A stretch of 64,000 bases of DNA, from assembly GCA_000231825.2 (NCBI GenBank), contig JH720388.1:1-64000 (forward strand), read 5' to 3'. Shown here piece by piece: positions 25,001 through 39,400 of this stretch. Below the pieces are notes generated by a model, which saw nothing but the letters and a program-made list of their open reading frames with translations, ran no database searches and was not told the DNA's origin. The DNA is from Tetrahymena elliotti 4EA. Taxonomy: Eukaryota > Ciliophora > Oligohymenophorea > Hymenostomatida > Tetrahymenidae. How positions within the stretch are numbered: the first letter of the stretch is position 1; each line of letters opens with the position of its first letter. The position numbers and the translations under genes are program-made.

Positions 25001-28000
25001 AGCAACTACTCTGAATTATATTTTAATACTTTAATTTGACCCTGTGAATACAAGACTAATTTATTTAGACAATGTTTATGTGCGAGAAGGTGGCTACTAA
25101 ATTTTGAGCAATGATAATATTTTAGTTAATAGTTTTTGCTAAGATGTACAATCTATACTAATATACAATCTTAATAAAAGACAAAATTATCTTTTGACTC
25201 AAATTGAAACTTCTGATATATTTTAGTTTCAAAAAATAATGAGTGTTTAATATAATAAATTAATTTACTATGCAGGATAAAAAGGTAGGCAAAGCTTCAT
25301 TTCGTTCGATTTAAGTAGTTATGAAAAATAAACCTTAAATAGGACTAATATTTTAGCATATAATGATCAAATTTTTATCATTTAGCAATTAGGATTATTT
25401 TAAAAAGTTAGTTTCGATAATTATACTTATACTAATTTGGATTTGCCTCTTCAAACAAACATTTCAAATTAAATAATACTATCAATGAAAAGCTAAGATT
25501 ATTTAGTTGCTTCTAATTCTCAATTTGTAATTTAACCATTATAATAAATTAAATTTTTCATTTTTTTTAATTTATATAAAATTTTTAATAGGAATATTAT
25601 CTTTATGACATTTCCAAATAGCAAGCAGTTTAGAGATTATTTACTCCTTTCTTGATAGATAATTAATAAATTATAGAAGATTAGATCATGACTTATGATA
25701 GTTATTATATAACTGCCTAAATCATCACAGACTACATTTAAATTATTAATTTAGACTCTGGTAAGACTAATTCTGTATATGTAGATGATTAGAATATTCT
25801 ATTAGTTATGGAATAATCTTTGTATATAGATCTGTTAACATATGATATCTTTAACTAAAGTATATTTTTTTAATTTTTATTGCTTTTTCATTTAATTATT
25901 AATTAAAAATCTAATTGTTAAAAGAAAAAAAAAATTAAATAAAATTTATTAGAAAATAATACTCTATATATCTTTAAACAACATATTATTTTAGGGATTT
26001 TCTTTTTTGTCTATATTAATTTTTCAGTTTTTAATCAAATATTTGACAAAAAAAAGATCATGTATTTGAGTTTTAAATTAGCTATTTGATTAATCTAACC
26101 TAAATCATTTTTTTCTAATTTAATACTATAAACATAGCATTGATTGAAAGTACATATGTGAGTTCCTATATACCAGTTTAGCTGATTGGTAATGGAGAGT
26201 ATCTATTTGAAGATGAAGAATAACAATTCTTTATTCTAGACTACCAATCGAGATTTATTTATAATTTTACTAACCAAACATAAGTGATATTTATTCCAGA
26301 TGTAGAGGCGTTTATTTCTGTTGACTAAAATAATCAAATTCTATTTACAAAAAGGAGTGACTACCAAGTACAAAAGCTAAATCTTTACAGTACAAACTCT
26401 CAAGACTCCCAGAATAATATTTTTTGTGAAGGCACTATCAAATCTAAAAATAGTATTTTGATTAGTATATATGAATAATACTAATCTTATAAAATATACC
26501 TCTACAATTTTTATACCTAATCTTTAAACGAAATAATTTTTCCAGATTTTATATATTTCAATAGTCAGTATTACTATCAAATAATAACATAAAATGATTT
26601 AGTAATAACGTTTTTATCCTCATCTTTTAATATTATCTAAGTTTAGTAAAATGCCTAGTATGAAATACACACCTATAAAAACTATTACTAGTATAACCCA
26701 GACTTACATTCGTATTATGATTATAATAAAATATTCTTTGATAGCAAATCTAATTTGATCCTAATTTACTCTTACATTGAATCGACAGTAAGAGTTTTTG
26801 ATATTAACCTGAACTAAACTTGTTATTTCAACTTTTATTACATATTTAGCTACTACCATTATTTAGAAGACTAAGTAAATTTAATTTATTCAAAAAATTT
26901 ATATAAATCTATTTATCTATGTGCTAAAAAATACAATTCAAATGATATTCGATTAATTAAAATATTTTTAGTGAATTAATTTTATTTTATAAGGTATTCG
27001 TAACATTGACACGAGATGGTATTTAAAAGATTAAATACGTAAATTGTACATACTAGTAGGCTCTGTTTTAAGGAATATCTTTCTTATAAGTTGTAAATAG
27101 AATATTACCAAAATATGTATATACTGATTGGGATTTAGATACAATTATTATAGTTAGTCAAAATAGATTAAATGTATTTTAGTACTCAACTCTAAATTAT
27201 CTAAAGAGTGTTGATTATCCTAACTATGGCCTTACTGGAAAAGCTCTCTATATTTCAGTTTCTAATTCATTAGCTATTTTATCAGTTAATTAAATTCTAG
27301 CTATTGATCTTTGGAATTCTATTTTTACAGATTTAAATTAAAATAGTTAAAAAAGCTTATAAAATTATTTTATATATAACAGTGACTCAAATACTGTTCT
27401 ATTTTTTAATTACATTAATGGTGTTATCAATATTCATGATTAATCTAGTTATAATCTATTAAATCAAATGAAAATAAAACAACCTCAATCTCAAACATAC
27501 AATAAAATTAAAATATTCAAAATTGATAAATCAAAAATACTAGTAATAGTACCTCATACAGAACTATATGTATTTGATTTCATATCTAATAAATAGCTAG
27601 CATATGAGTTTTAGACTTTTAATTGCTATCTTTATGCTAATTTTACATCAGACATTTACTGTCTAGAGAGAGATTTAACTTTGAAATAATTCAATTAAAT
27701 TACTTTTAACTTTGAAATTTTAACTCAGCTAAACATTAATTTGTAGTAAATTACTTCATTCTATGCTTTAAGCAATTCAATCCTAGCTTTTATAAGCTCA
27801 TCTTTTAAATTAATCTTTTTAAATCCTATTACCTTAGAAGTGTCAACAATAAGTTCATCTAGTGTATTAATAAACAAAGTAATTAAAATCTTCAAATAAT
27901 ATTTTTATAAATTTAAATAATTTTAATTTTAAAATTTTATAAGATAATTTAAGTTGGTTAATTCGTAGTTATATTATCTGAGAAAGCGCAATTAAACGTT

Positions 28001-31000
28001 TTTAGTATAGATAAGAAACTAAGTGTAAAAAATATAACATAAGTATTTGAATATAAGAGAGATGGATCTAATGTATTAGATTTCTTAGTAGTCTCATATG
28101 ATAGCTCCCAAACTATTTTAATAGCAACTAGTCTTTCTATTTAGGTATTTAATTTGCAGACAAATATTCTAATAGGTAATTTACCAACACCATGTTAAAA
28201 TTACTTAACATTTAAGTAAGATGATAAATATATTTATGTAATTTGTAGAATTTAAGTTACAGTTTTTGATAAAAGATCCCTCAAATTAATAAACTATTTT
28301 AAAGTAAATTAATTTATCTATTCTAATCTGAGTAGTGTTCAATTAGTATATTAAGATATATTTGCTCTTTCACTCTATAATGATTTACTTTTGATAAAGT
28401 TGAATAAAGATGATTCTATTTTACTTGATTCATATTCAGATCTTAGCAACCCAACAGTATATTAAGTGAATTTAATTAAAAAAGATTCTCAAGCATAGTC
28501 TATTAATTAAATCCAGCTTAAATGTTATTCTGATGCAAATCTTTTTGAAATTTATTACACAACAGGTGAAAATATGTATTAATCCAATAATGTTTTAGCT
28601 ACCTTGATTTAAACAGATAAGAGTTATGCAGATATATAATAAGTAATTTTTTAAAAATATCAATTTTAATTATTTAATAATTTTATTTTTTCAAAAAAGA
28701 ATATACATACCTTGTATATTAATTTCAATTTAAAAAAAATCCTTTATTTCATGTTTTTAATTGAATAATTTTATTTTATTAATTAAATTTTTTTAATTTT
28801 AATTAATAATTTGAGACAAAAAAAAAATTTTTTCCTAATAAAGAATAAAGATTTTTAAAGCAAAATTTTCTACTAGAAATGGAAACTAACTAAATATCTG
28901 ATTCAAATGACTGTTTAAGATTCAGAATTTCTACAATTAGAAGTCTACTATGATGTATTTAATGAGGAATCAATCTTAGAATACTAATTTAAAATAGAAT
29001 AAAATGATTCGAGTGATGATTAAGGCAGAGTTACCTTAAATGACAATTAATTTATATTACCTTAATTTTAACACATCAATTTTAAGAATTTATTGCTATA
29101 AATTAAACTGGCCTAATAAGATTTTTAGTTAAATCCTTACAAGAATTTAAAAACTATCTAGTTTTATGAGGTATCCCTTAACTTTTTCACAAATACTAAT
29201 TCAACACTTTTGATCAATGATTTAAATTTACTCATCTTTGATTAAATCGAAATACAGAGTTAGATAATAAATGGAACAAAAAACACCATTCATATAAAAT
29301 AAGTAGCTAATGTTTTGATTTAGAATTTAATTGTTAACAATACAAATGTGTTAAACTAACCTCTATTTATTTTTGAATAAGTCACAAATTTAACTTTATA
29401 AAATATAACTTTCTCAAATCTTCAAATAAGTTAAAATATCTTTACTTTTATTGAATGCTAAAATATTTTAATTCAAGATTTTACTATAGAATAAACATAA
29501 ATTGTTAAGGCAAGCATATTTTAAATCTTAAAATCTACTAATGTTCTCATTAATCTATTAAATGCAACAAATGTTTACTCCTAAACTTAAAGAATTCTCC
29601 AAGAATAATCCAACTAAAACATTGAAGAGGAAGTTCAAAGTATTTAAATAAAATCTATTATTAATTCATAAGGCTGCCAAAACACTACAATTTAAAGCAG
29701 TACTTTTAGTAATTTTGATCGTGTAAGTGTTGTATATATTAGCCACTATCAAAATGGAACTTTACTCTAATATTTTAGCAATTAATTTTTAATGAAAGAT
29801 GTAATATTATTTGAAGCTAACTTTACTAACTAGGATAACTATGCCATTCAAATAACTTCGATTCAAGCTATTTTGTAAAGTTTATAATTTATCTAAATTC
29901 ACAGCTGGAATAATTTAATCAGTCTAAGAATTTTAAAAAAAGTTGTTATAAATGTTACAAACTTTGAAAATATCAATTTATATAAAGGAAGTTCACTTTT
30001 ATTATAAGAAGGAGAATTCGAATTAATTTCTTCAAATTTTACTAATTTGAAGTCATAAGATACTCCTTGTGCAATTAGTGTTATTACATCAAATTAAGTT
30101 GTAATTAGAGAGTGCAATTTTATTGATTTAGACAGTACCTAAATTTTAAATAGCGATTTTAGTAATACTCTAGCCTCTTAACTTGGTGGAGGAGCAATCT
30201 AAGTAAAAAATTCTAATTCAACAATTATCTAAAGTTATTTTGAGAGATGCAAGTCAAAACAGTAAGGAGGAGCTATTCAATTTTTGTAGTAGCAAATCAA
30301 TACTGTCTAGATTATAAATTCCATATTTATTGATAATTAATCAACTTTAGACTCTGGAGGAGCAATATCTTTCATGTAATCAAAGGGTATTACAATTACT
30401 TAATGTACTTTCAGTAATAATAAGGCAAAATTTGCTAGAGGTGGAGCTATTTATTTTGAATAATCCTCAATTAATGAATTTTCTCATACAAATTTTACAA
30501 ATAACCAAGCAGAAGTTGGTGGATCTATATACTACCAAGAAACTAATTCTAATTTCCTAGATCAGAAATAATTTTCATAAAATAATCTCATTTTTATTGA
30601 CAATTAAGGTAAATTTATTAAGAAAAAATATAAAATTAAATATATTTATTTAAAAAAGCTTCATTTTATGGCAAAAATATTGGTTCAATACCTTTTTGGG
30701 TAGGAATTTCAGAAATTCCTGATACTAAGGCACTTAAATTACTACAAAACTATTCTATCTATAATATTTCAAGTGGAAACTATTTAGATCATACTTTATA
30801 CTTGAATTTTTTTGATGAAGAAGGAAATGCTTTTAATTTCTAAGATTCTTATTAAAAAGAATAAAACTTGCTCTATTTTTAATTTTAGCTTTAAAATAAA
30901 AATAATAACTAAATCATCATTTAAGAAGGAATTAATGCTAATTTTAATGAGTCTCTAGGTTTATTCTAACTCAATTTTTAATCTATGTATAAATAATCTT

Positions 31001-33900
31001 AAAATTAAACAGTTTATCTTATTTCAGATTCAATTTAGTAAGTAGCACAAATCTAGATTCCATTTTTCTTATCTTTTAGGGATTGTGTAATAGGAGAAAC
31101 TCCAATAGAAAAATACTCCTTTATCTAGTAATTTAAATTAAAATTAATATAATTTGTAGTAACTTTTTATATTTATTCAAAAGATGTAGTCAATGCATAG
31201 AAGGAAAATACTCCTTAAAAAAACCTGATATGAAAAAGGATTTAAATTAACTATATTGTCAATCTTGTCCTACAGAAGCAAGTTATTGCAAAGGAAGTGA
31301 AATTTAATTAAAAGATGGCTATTGGAGAGAAAGTTCCATAGCAGATTAAATATACAAATGTATTTTAAGAAGCTGCTCTAGCGAAAATCCATAAAATAAA
31401 CATGGGTGCTTAGAAGGATATGTTGGACCTCTTTGTAATAGCTGTGATAACGAAGGGGTGATTTGGAATAAATAATATGGAAGAAGGAATGATTAATGTC
31501 ACATTTGCAGTGAAAAGCTATCATCATTTTTATATTTTGGTTTCTTTTTATTGGTTTATTGTTTTTACATCATGCAGAGTTAGCTGAAAGTTATGAGAAC
31601 AAAAATTAATATACAAAAGTTGATTTTACTAAAAAAAATTGATTTATTTATTACAAGCAAATCTAGCTCTTATGGAAATGATCTTTCTCTATGGTATAAA
31701 ATTATCATAAACTACCTGTAGATTTTATCATGTTTAAGGTATTTTAATTTTTCTACTCCTACTGTTTTTGATACTTCTTTAGCGTTAGTAGGAGATCCCT
31801 CATAAATTACAATAACTTCATTGGATTGCCTATCAGAAATATCTGAATCATATCCTATTTGGATTCATAGAATTGTTGTTTAAATAATAAATATACTAAT
31901 AATTTATATTCTTTCAATTATCTTAATATTAATTATTCTCAAAAAAGAAAATAACAAAATGCAAATTCTAAAACATTTACCTTAAATACTAAAGATGTCA
32001 CTGGTTTTCATCTATATTTTCTATCAACCATCAGTGGTAAACTTATTTACAATTTTTTTTGTCAAATGAAAAAAGGTTCAAATTAAAAATATGATTGTAT
32101 GAATTGAAAACTTTAATTTAATCTAATAACTTTTAACTTTTATTTCTCCCTCTCAATAAAATATGAAAATTGTTTAGTAGAAATCAATCAATTTCATAGA
32201 ATTCACACAGCACTTGGATTTAAATACAACAAACACAATCAAATTACTTAGCTAAAAAATTCTAACCTTTAAAGAAAAATTAACTTCCTTTTAAATAAAT
32301 TTAATTTTTTTTTATAAATTAAAGTCAAAAATATTGATTGAGAGTACCATATGTTTACCAATAGGATCGCATTACTACTTAAAATCTGATTAAAATTAAT
32401 AATGCTACACTTATTATCATTTAACTTATACTTTTGGATTCTTAGCTCCTATGATATTTGTTTGGATTTTTTTAATTCCTCTAATCCTTTTTTGCAAGCT
32501 AAGATCTTTTTAAGTAAAAAATAGTATCAAAATTGTAGATAAAGGAAATAATATTAAGAATATCCTTACTTATGGAATAATATATATTGGTTATAAAAAG
32601 TAGTTTTATTATTGGGAAATAATGAAAATCTTGCATAAACTTTTAATCATGGCAGTAATTAATTTAAACTTGAATGATCAGAATAAATTAATAATTATCA
32701 TCATCACTATCATTTCTTATTAATTCTATCATTACAAGAAGAACCCACATAAAAATATTAAGTAAATATAGACAGAAAGAAAACTAACTTTAAATCTTAT
32801 TTTTATCTATTTGCTTGCCACTCTATCTTTGAGTGATAATTCTCTTGAGGTGGTATTAAAGTACTTTTCTATTTGCATTTTGGTTTATTTTAACATGGAT
32901 TCTATCTTCATAATTTGTTCTGTGCTATTACAGAATTTTGTCATACAATATTATGAAGATTAATTGAAGCAAAATAAATTTAAAACTTAATTGTTGAAAC
33001 TGAAAAAGAAATACCCATAGGCTTTCAAATTTTTAAACTTTAAATTTTCAAGTGCCTTAAAAGTTCATTACCTATGGAAAAAAGTTATACTAGCTTTTAG
33101 GAATCATCGTTTTAGTTAGGCAAAAGTAGGTTTAGCTTAAAATAAAGAAGAAAAAAATAAATTGAACTTTGAAAAAAACAAATATCTCCAAAAAGTTATT
33201 TCAGAGTGTTAAAGCCCCACCTTTGCCCAAATAGTAATTTACTTTTAAACTTAAAATAAAATAAAGTCATTTTATATGTTTATAGATAGAATCTCCTTTA
33301 TCTTAGGTATCATAAGGTTTTAAGGGAACTTTGATTGATGACAAGTTTAATGGATAAATTTAATCTGAAGTTTTAAATGATGAAATCAAATAAGAAGATG
33401 TAAAAACAAATAATTTTATTTTAGATTTCAGTTTAACATGATTCTTAATCATTTTTTTTTAAATGAAGTAAAATTAAGAATTAAAAATATTTTAATAAAA
33501 TTAGGTTCACATCTAAAGTGAAAATATATCTGAAAGATTAATTGACTTAAATTAAAATGAGAAAATTAAATAATCTTAAAACGTATAATCAGAATTAAAT
33601 AATATAGCATCTCCTGTAAATTTAACTTAAAAATAGAAATTTAATCAATATATAAAAAAATAGGTCAACAAAAAAACCTTACTTATAGATAACATCGAAA
33701 ACGAAGAAGACATAAATCTTTGTTTATCTTAAGATATAAACTTTGTAACTAAATTAAATTTGTATTTTTAAACAACTAAGCAATTAATAATTTTAATTTA
33801 AAAATAGGTTCAATCATTAGGATCAAATAATTTTGATAATATTATTGCTCAGAATAAATTTTTTGATAAAATTCCTTCTTAAACTAATAAAAAATAATGA
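22097..33900 (+). CDS. Giant surface membrane protein, family copy B (multi-exon)
   Basis: It starts at ATG 22097 (MIIYISLQIILLVIAKG signal peptide) and ends at TGA 33898-33900. Exon 1 is 62 codons, as in copy A. Clear introns include 22283-22335, 23798-24138 (expanded by an inverted repeat) and 26971-26993 (only 23 nt). Others lie near 25512-25591 and 30608-30658. The domain order matches copy A: Cys-rich repeats with C-x2-C pairs, beta-propeller-like stretch, beta-helix (LGGGAIQ, QGGAIQF, SGGAISF, RGGAIYF at 30.2-30.5 kb), the 'EGYVGPLCNSC' Cys block, multiple membrane helices with 'IGYKKQFYYWE', and a long charged tail. The final exon encodes 'SNNFDNIIAQNKFFD', nearly identical in all three copies. 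I found no unexplained in-frame TGA in the parts I read, so it is probably functional. Its role as receptor or adhesin is inferred. Confidence 0.8.
23935..24054. repeat. Inverted repeat inside an intron of gene B
   Basis: 'gatttgagggaatgc' (23935-23949) and 'gtattccctcattta' (24040-24054) are near-perfect inverted arms. An outer pair, aagagaa (about 23887-23893) and ttctctt (24062-24068), also matches. The insert makes the intron 341 nt, against 111 nt at the same site in gene A. Confidence 0.5.
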
Positions 33901-34097
33901 ATTAAAAATAAAATTATTGATTTTTTACATATCTATAATTAGCTAAACTCTTTTTTATATTTTTAGTAATAACAAAATTATTTTAATTTTATTTAAATTT
34001 ACAGATCATCAAAGAAGGTTTATTTCAATTCCTATAAAATAAAAACTAAAAGATTTTACAAAATATTATTTATTCATATCTATAAATTTTCTTTTTG

Positions 34098-34820
34098 TAC
34101 TTCCAATAATTTGTCCTCTTCAAGTATTTCAATTTCATTAGTATTAACTTAATCTTTAGCATTATTCTTCTATCTGTTATCAATGTATTGTAAAACTTCT
34201 TAGTCATCATATAATTTGCATTCTTTCATATCACCTACAACAGAAAACTAATTTTAGATATTAAATTGTAATCATTTTTTTTGAATATTCTAAAAATATA
34301 ATGATTTATAAGCTTAATTAGTTATCAAGTAGTTAAAACTATTTTGAAAGAGTCATGTAACTAACTCTCTTTAACTTCTTCATCTACAAAAATATTAAAT
34401 AATCTTTTAAGTAAAATTTTAAAATTAAAAAAAACTTACAAGAAACCTTTTTAATAACTTCAAAATTTTTTTGAATCTTCAATTTCAAAAGAGGAGTCTT
34501 TATATGAAAAAATAAGCAAATCCTCAGTATTTTTACTCAAAATAACAACTGAATATATTTTTTTCTCAGAGCCTTTAAACTCTTTTATTAGATTAAAATT
34601 TTTTTTCATTACTGATTTATGATTATCATATCTGATATAGATATATTTTTTATTATGCTTAAATTCAATAATAACATCTTATTTTTATTATTATTCTGTA
34701 AATTAAAGAGCATTATCAATATCAATTTTATTTTAATTATTCATTAATTTGATCTTCGTCACATTTAATTTTGTGAACAGCTTAAAAATTATTTTCTATA
34801 TCATTTATTTGTATTTTTTT
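34098..34820 (-). pseudogene. 3' fragment of the NACHT-WD40 gene
   Basis: This stretch matches the last part of the gene at 40781-47276 (roughly its 40784-41615), in the same orientation relative to the neighbouring family copy. It retains a copy of the last intron (about 34390-34440), so it arose by DNA duplication, not retrotransposition. The TGA stop of the parent is lost (tca changed to gta). About 50 bp of coding sequence is missing near 34255 and about 70 bp near 34735, and nothing upstream of the fragment resembles the NTPase. It is certainly non-functional as a protein gene. Confidence 0.8.
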
Positions 34821-34837
34821 TGAATTTAATAATTATT

Positions 34838-34903
34838 AAATTTATTGTGAAATAAGTCAAAACCATTTCCTCCTTCTGAAGATTTTAGAATATCTTTTAA
34901 TTA
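34838..34903. repeat. Short duplicated segment (copy at 8432-8497)
   Basis: Partner of the piece upstream of gene A. It begins where similarity to the NACHT-WD40 gene ends, which marks a rearrangement junction at about 34820-34838. Confidence 0.55.
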
Positions 34904-35029
34904 TTTAAATTTCCTCAAATTTTTTTAATTAATTAATTAATTAATGAAAAAGTTTATTTTTTAAATTATTAACAAAGGTTCTCATGAAGTAAAGATTATT
35001 TAGTCAATTAATTTCTAATAAATCGTTTT

Positions 35030-36240
35030 TTTAAAAATAGGTTTTGTTTTGAGATATTTCTTAGCTGAGAAGATTTAGTTAGGCTGGTTTTAATTTTGAT
35101 AATGTTAATTTTTAAAGTTAGTTAATGAATTAATATTTATCAATTTGAGGTGTTTAAAATATCTGTATTTTTCAAAATTTTTTCTCTTACCCTAAACAAT
35201 GTTCACAATTATTGCTAATCAAATAATAATATTTGTGATTTTAATACAATATTTATACTAACAAACAAGTTACTATATAAAAAGAAAATATTTTAATAAA
35301 ATGTAACTATTTGATTTATTTGGATTTACTAAAGATTTACAAATAATATTTAGTAATCCTAAAATATTTCTTGACTTATATAATAAAAGAGAAGATTTAG
35401 GCTGATTTTTAATTTTGATAATGTTAAAGGTTGCTAAAATAAATGAAACAATGAATTTGAATAAAAAAATTAATCTGTATTAAAAGATGCTTTTTATTAA
35501 ATATCTATACTTTTCAAAATTTTTTCTCTTTCCCTAAACGCTATTTATAATTATTGCTAATCAAATAATTATATTTGCGATTTTTAGATAATATTTGTAC
35601 TGACTAACATTTTGTTTAGTAAATAGTTTTATTAAAAATAGGTTAAATATTTATACGTTTGTTTGTTTGAGAGATTTCTTTACTTGTAAAATAAAAATGA
35701 AAAAATTTTGTAGGTTTTTAATTTAGATAACATTAATTTTTAAAAGTTAGTTAAAATAAATGAAAACAATAAATTTTAATGAAGTATTTATTAATTTTGA
35801 TGATAATGAGTAGTCTGTATTTATAAAGATTTTCCTCTTGATCTAGATACTATTTATAATAAATACTAATCAAATAATTATCTTTATGATTTTTATACAA
35901 TATCAGTACTCACTAACAGATGACTATGTCAAAATAAAATATTTTAATAAAATTTAAATTTTTGGTTTGTTTAGATTTACTCAAAATTTATAAAAAGAAG
36001 GATGAGTAAATAATTTTTCAAACATAATTGGTTAATATTTATTAATTATGAGAGATTTTATGACTAATAAAATTAAAGATTTAGGCTAGCTTTTGATTTG
36101 AGACACTTAATAAAAATCTGTATTTTTAAAGATTTTTTTTTGCTCTAAAGCTATTTATAATTATTGCGAATCAAATAATAATATTTATGATTTTTCTACA
36201 ATATTCCCCATTTGAAAATTGAAGATTACTACATGAATCT
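35030..36240. repeat. Spacer repeat array, four units
   Basis: Diverged copies start near 35040, 35385, 35650 and 36050. Each carries '(ga)gatttag(g)ctggtttttaattttgataatgtt', 'gtagatgttta...atatctgtatttttcaaaatttttctct' and 'taaacgctatttataattattgctaatcaaataat'. They belong to the same family as the two units at 21300-21790. No coding frame is supported. Confidence 0.65.
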
Positions 36241-36460
36241 TTAGTGAATACTTTAATCATATCAAATAATATTATTTTACATAACTGTAACTTTTTTTGA
36301 TAAAATTAGGAATTTTTATTTAGTAATTATGGGTACTTTTTTAGAATAATAAATAGAATAAAAATAATGTAAGAAAAAATTTAATAAATTGTATTTATTT
36401 ATTAAATTAAATAATAAGTAGGCTTTTAAATGAATTAAAATATTGCAAGGAAATAATGAT
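36203..36460 (+). repeat. Shared 5' flank block upstream of copy C
   Basis: Homologous to 21776-22096, upstream of gene B, with small indels. It ends at the ATG of the pseudogene. Confidence 0.6.
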
Positions 36461-39400
36461 ATGATAATTTATATATCTTTGTACATGATATTGCTAGTGA
36501 TAGCTAAGGGATAATCATTAATCAAATGTAAATCCTAAAGCTTATTTTATGATCTAACACTTTAGGATTGTGGTGTTTGTACTAATTTATGTGGAATTTG
36601 TGAAGATAATTATTCTTGTTAGACTGCCTACCTTAGTTCTTTCTTGTATGCAACAAATTATTTACATACATTACTAATATCCAATTTTTATATTTAGGAT
36701 TAGAGTTCTTAAAACTCTTCATCAAAATGCAGCAATGGAGATCAATATTAAGATTTTTATAAAATATGTATTCCATGCTAAGTTTAAAACTGTCAGGTTT
36801 GTTCTTATGAAGGAGATCTTTGCACACAATGTAAAAGCGGTTGATACTTATCAGCTAACTAAAAATATTGTCTCAAAGAAGAGTGTAAGAGTAATATATA
36901 TAACTATTTTAATTCAGAAACAGGAGAATGCACAACAAGTTGCCCAGACTAAGTTGATATGAATACCAAACAGTGTATAAATTTGAAGAAATTTGGCTAA
37001 ATTTAAACTTTTGCAAGTAAGAGTAAGGTTCAATAATCTAATATCAAAGTATTCTTATCCATAACTAATTCCTCAGCATTTAGTCAGCTTCATTGATGGC
37101 CAATATTAAATTTCAATATTAATAAATGAAAATATCTATCTATTTTCAAAAAACAATATTCAAGCAATTAGTTTAGAGAAGATAAATATTAAAGTGATTA
37201 CTGAATTTTCATGGTTAAGTATTGTATCTTTTTCTAAAACTTCTATTTATGGGATTTAATTTGATAGATTGTATATCTTTAATTACTTGGAAGAAAAAGA
37301 ATAAATTTTCTAATATAGTAAGACCAATACCATTGAATTTAATCCTTTTCATTTTAACCAAACTGGTAGGATTTTGTAAAATTAACATTAAAATAGTGAG
37401 TAATCTAAGAAAAATAGATTATTATAAGATCCTCCTCCTTCTGAGGACCCCTCGATCTCTTTAGACGATTAGGGGTGCTACATAATATCACAAAATAACT
37501 TAGATCTCTAACCTAATTTAGAATAAATAAATTTAATTCCTAGATTTGATTTGATAGAAAATGATAATAAGAAGATTCAATTACAAAAATTAAAATTAAA
37601 ATTTATTTCTGATTTTATAAACATAAACAAAGTCTTAGTTGTTATTTAACTAGAGTTGTATTACGATATATACTTATATAACATACAAAGCTCTATCTTA
37701 ATCACAATTCAATCACCTGAAAATTTATAATTACTTGATAGTTTCGAACTGGATGGTAAAATAAGGCTTATCAATGTCAAGGCTGATTATTTTTAAGGGA
37801 TTTACTAGTCAGCTATTCTTTTTACGAATGTAACTTAAGATTATAAAAATCCTGATAATTAATTTAACTTTGAATATGTAAGTATTTTGATTAAAGTTTT
37901 AGTAAATTTTTTATGAACTATTAAAATTTAAAAAAAAATAGGATCAGCCTCATTTTGCATAATTAAGCTCTTCAGTTATTGAATACTTAATCAGTGATAG
38001 CAAACAAACACTGATCATAGCAACATATAATTATTATTAATATATCAATAAAAATACTATATTACATAGCAATGAATACTCATTAAATTTTAGGAGTTGA
38101 AAGAGATCCCGCTTCTCAATAATAAAAATAATAGACTGTCACTAAGATTTGGGGGAATAAAGGTTCTCAAATCAATTTTCGAGCAGATAATATTTATAAA
38201 TTTAAAAATGCTGCCCTAAACTGATTTGAGATACTGTGAGAATTTAAGCCTATATAGATTTTTCTTCTTAAATAGATTAGTACGATTAAAAAACAGTGTT
38301 TGTTTCCCCTCATTTTAATTTTAATGATGATAAATAAAGTGGTAATTATATTTTTTTAAAAAAAGGATACGAAATAATTGAAATTGGTCCAAATATTAGC
38401 TAGAAATAAACATCTTACAATGCAAATCAATTTTTAATCTAAGTATAAACAATCTTAAAATTAAACAATATATCTTATTTATGATTCAATTTAATAAGGA
38501 GCACAAATTTAGATTCCATTTTTCTTATTTTTTAGGGATTGTGTAATAGGAGAAACTCCAATAGAAAAATACTCATTCATTTAGTAATTTTATTTTAAAT
38601 TAATATAATTTGTAATAACTTTTTAAATTATTTTAAAAGATGTAGTTAATGTGCTGAAGGAAAATACTCTCTTAAAATTCCTGATATGTAAAATGATTTA
38701 AATTAGTTATATTGTTAATCTTGTCCTACAGAGGCAAGTTATTGCAAAGGAAGCGAAATTTAATTAAAAGATGGTTATTGGAGAGAAAGTTCAATAACAG
38801 ATTAAATTAACAAATGTATTTTATGTAGCTGCTCTAGTGAAAACCCATAAAATAAACATGCAATTTTTAACTTTTTAATGAGCTTTAAATTGAATATTCA
38901 TTTCTCCATTTCAATAAAATATTAAAATTTTTTAGTAACATGAGACCAATATATTACTTAGAATTCATGCAACTTAAACTTTAAATTCTGTTAATAGCAT
39001 ATTCTAACTTTTCAAAAAAATATTAATTTTCCTTTAAATAAATTAAATTTTTTTATGATAAATTAAAGTCCAAAATATTGATTGAGAGTACCATATGTCT
39101 GCAAATAGGATCGCATTACTACTTAAAATCTGATTACAATTAATAATGTTATACTAATTATCATTTAACTTACACTTTTGGGTTCATAGCTCCTATGATA
39201 TTTATTTGGATTTTTTTAATTACTCTAATCCTTTTTTGCAAGCTAAGATCTTTTTAAGTTAAAAATAGTATAAGCAGCATTGACTAAGGAAATAATATTA
39301 AAAATATTCTGACTTATGGAATAATATATATTGGCTATAAAAAGTAGTTTTATTATTGGGAAATAATGAAAATCTTGCATAAACTTTTAATCATAATTGA

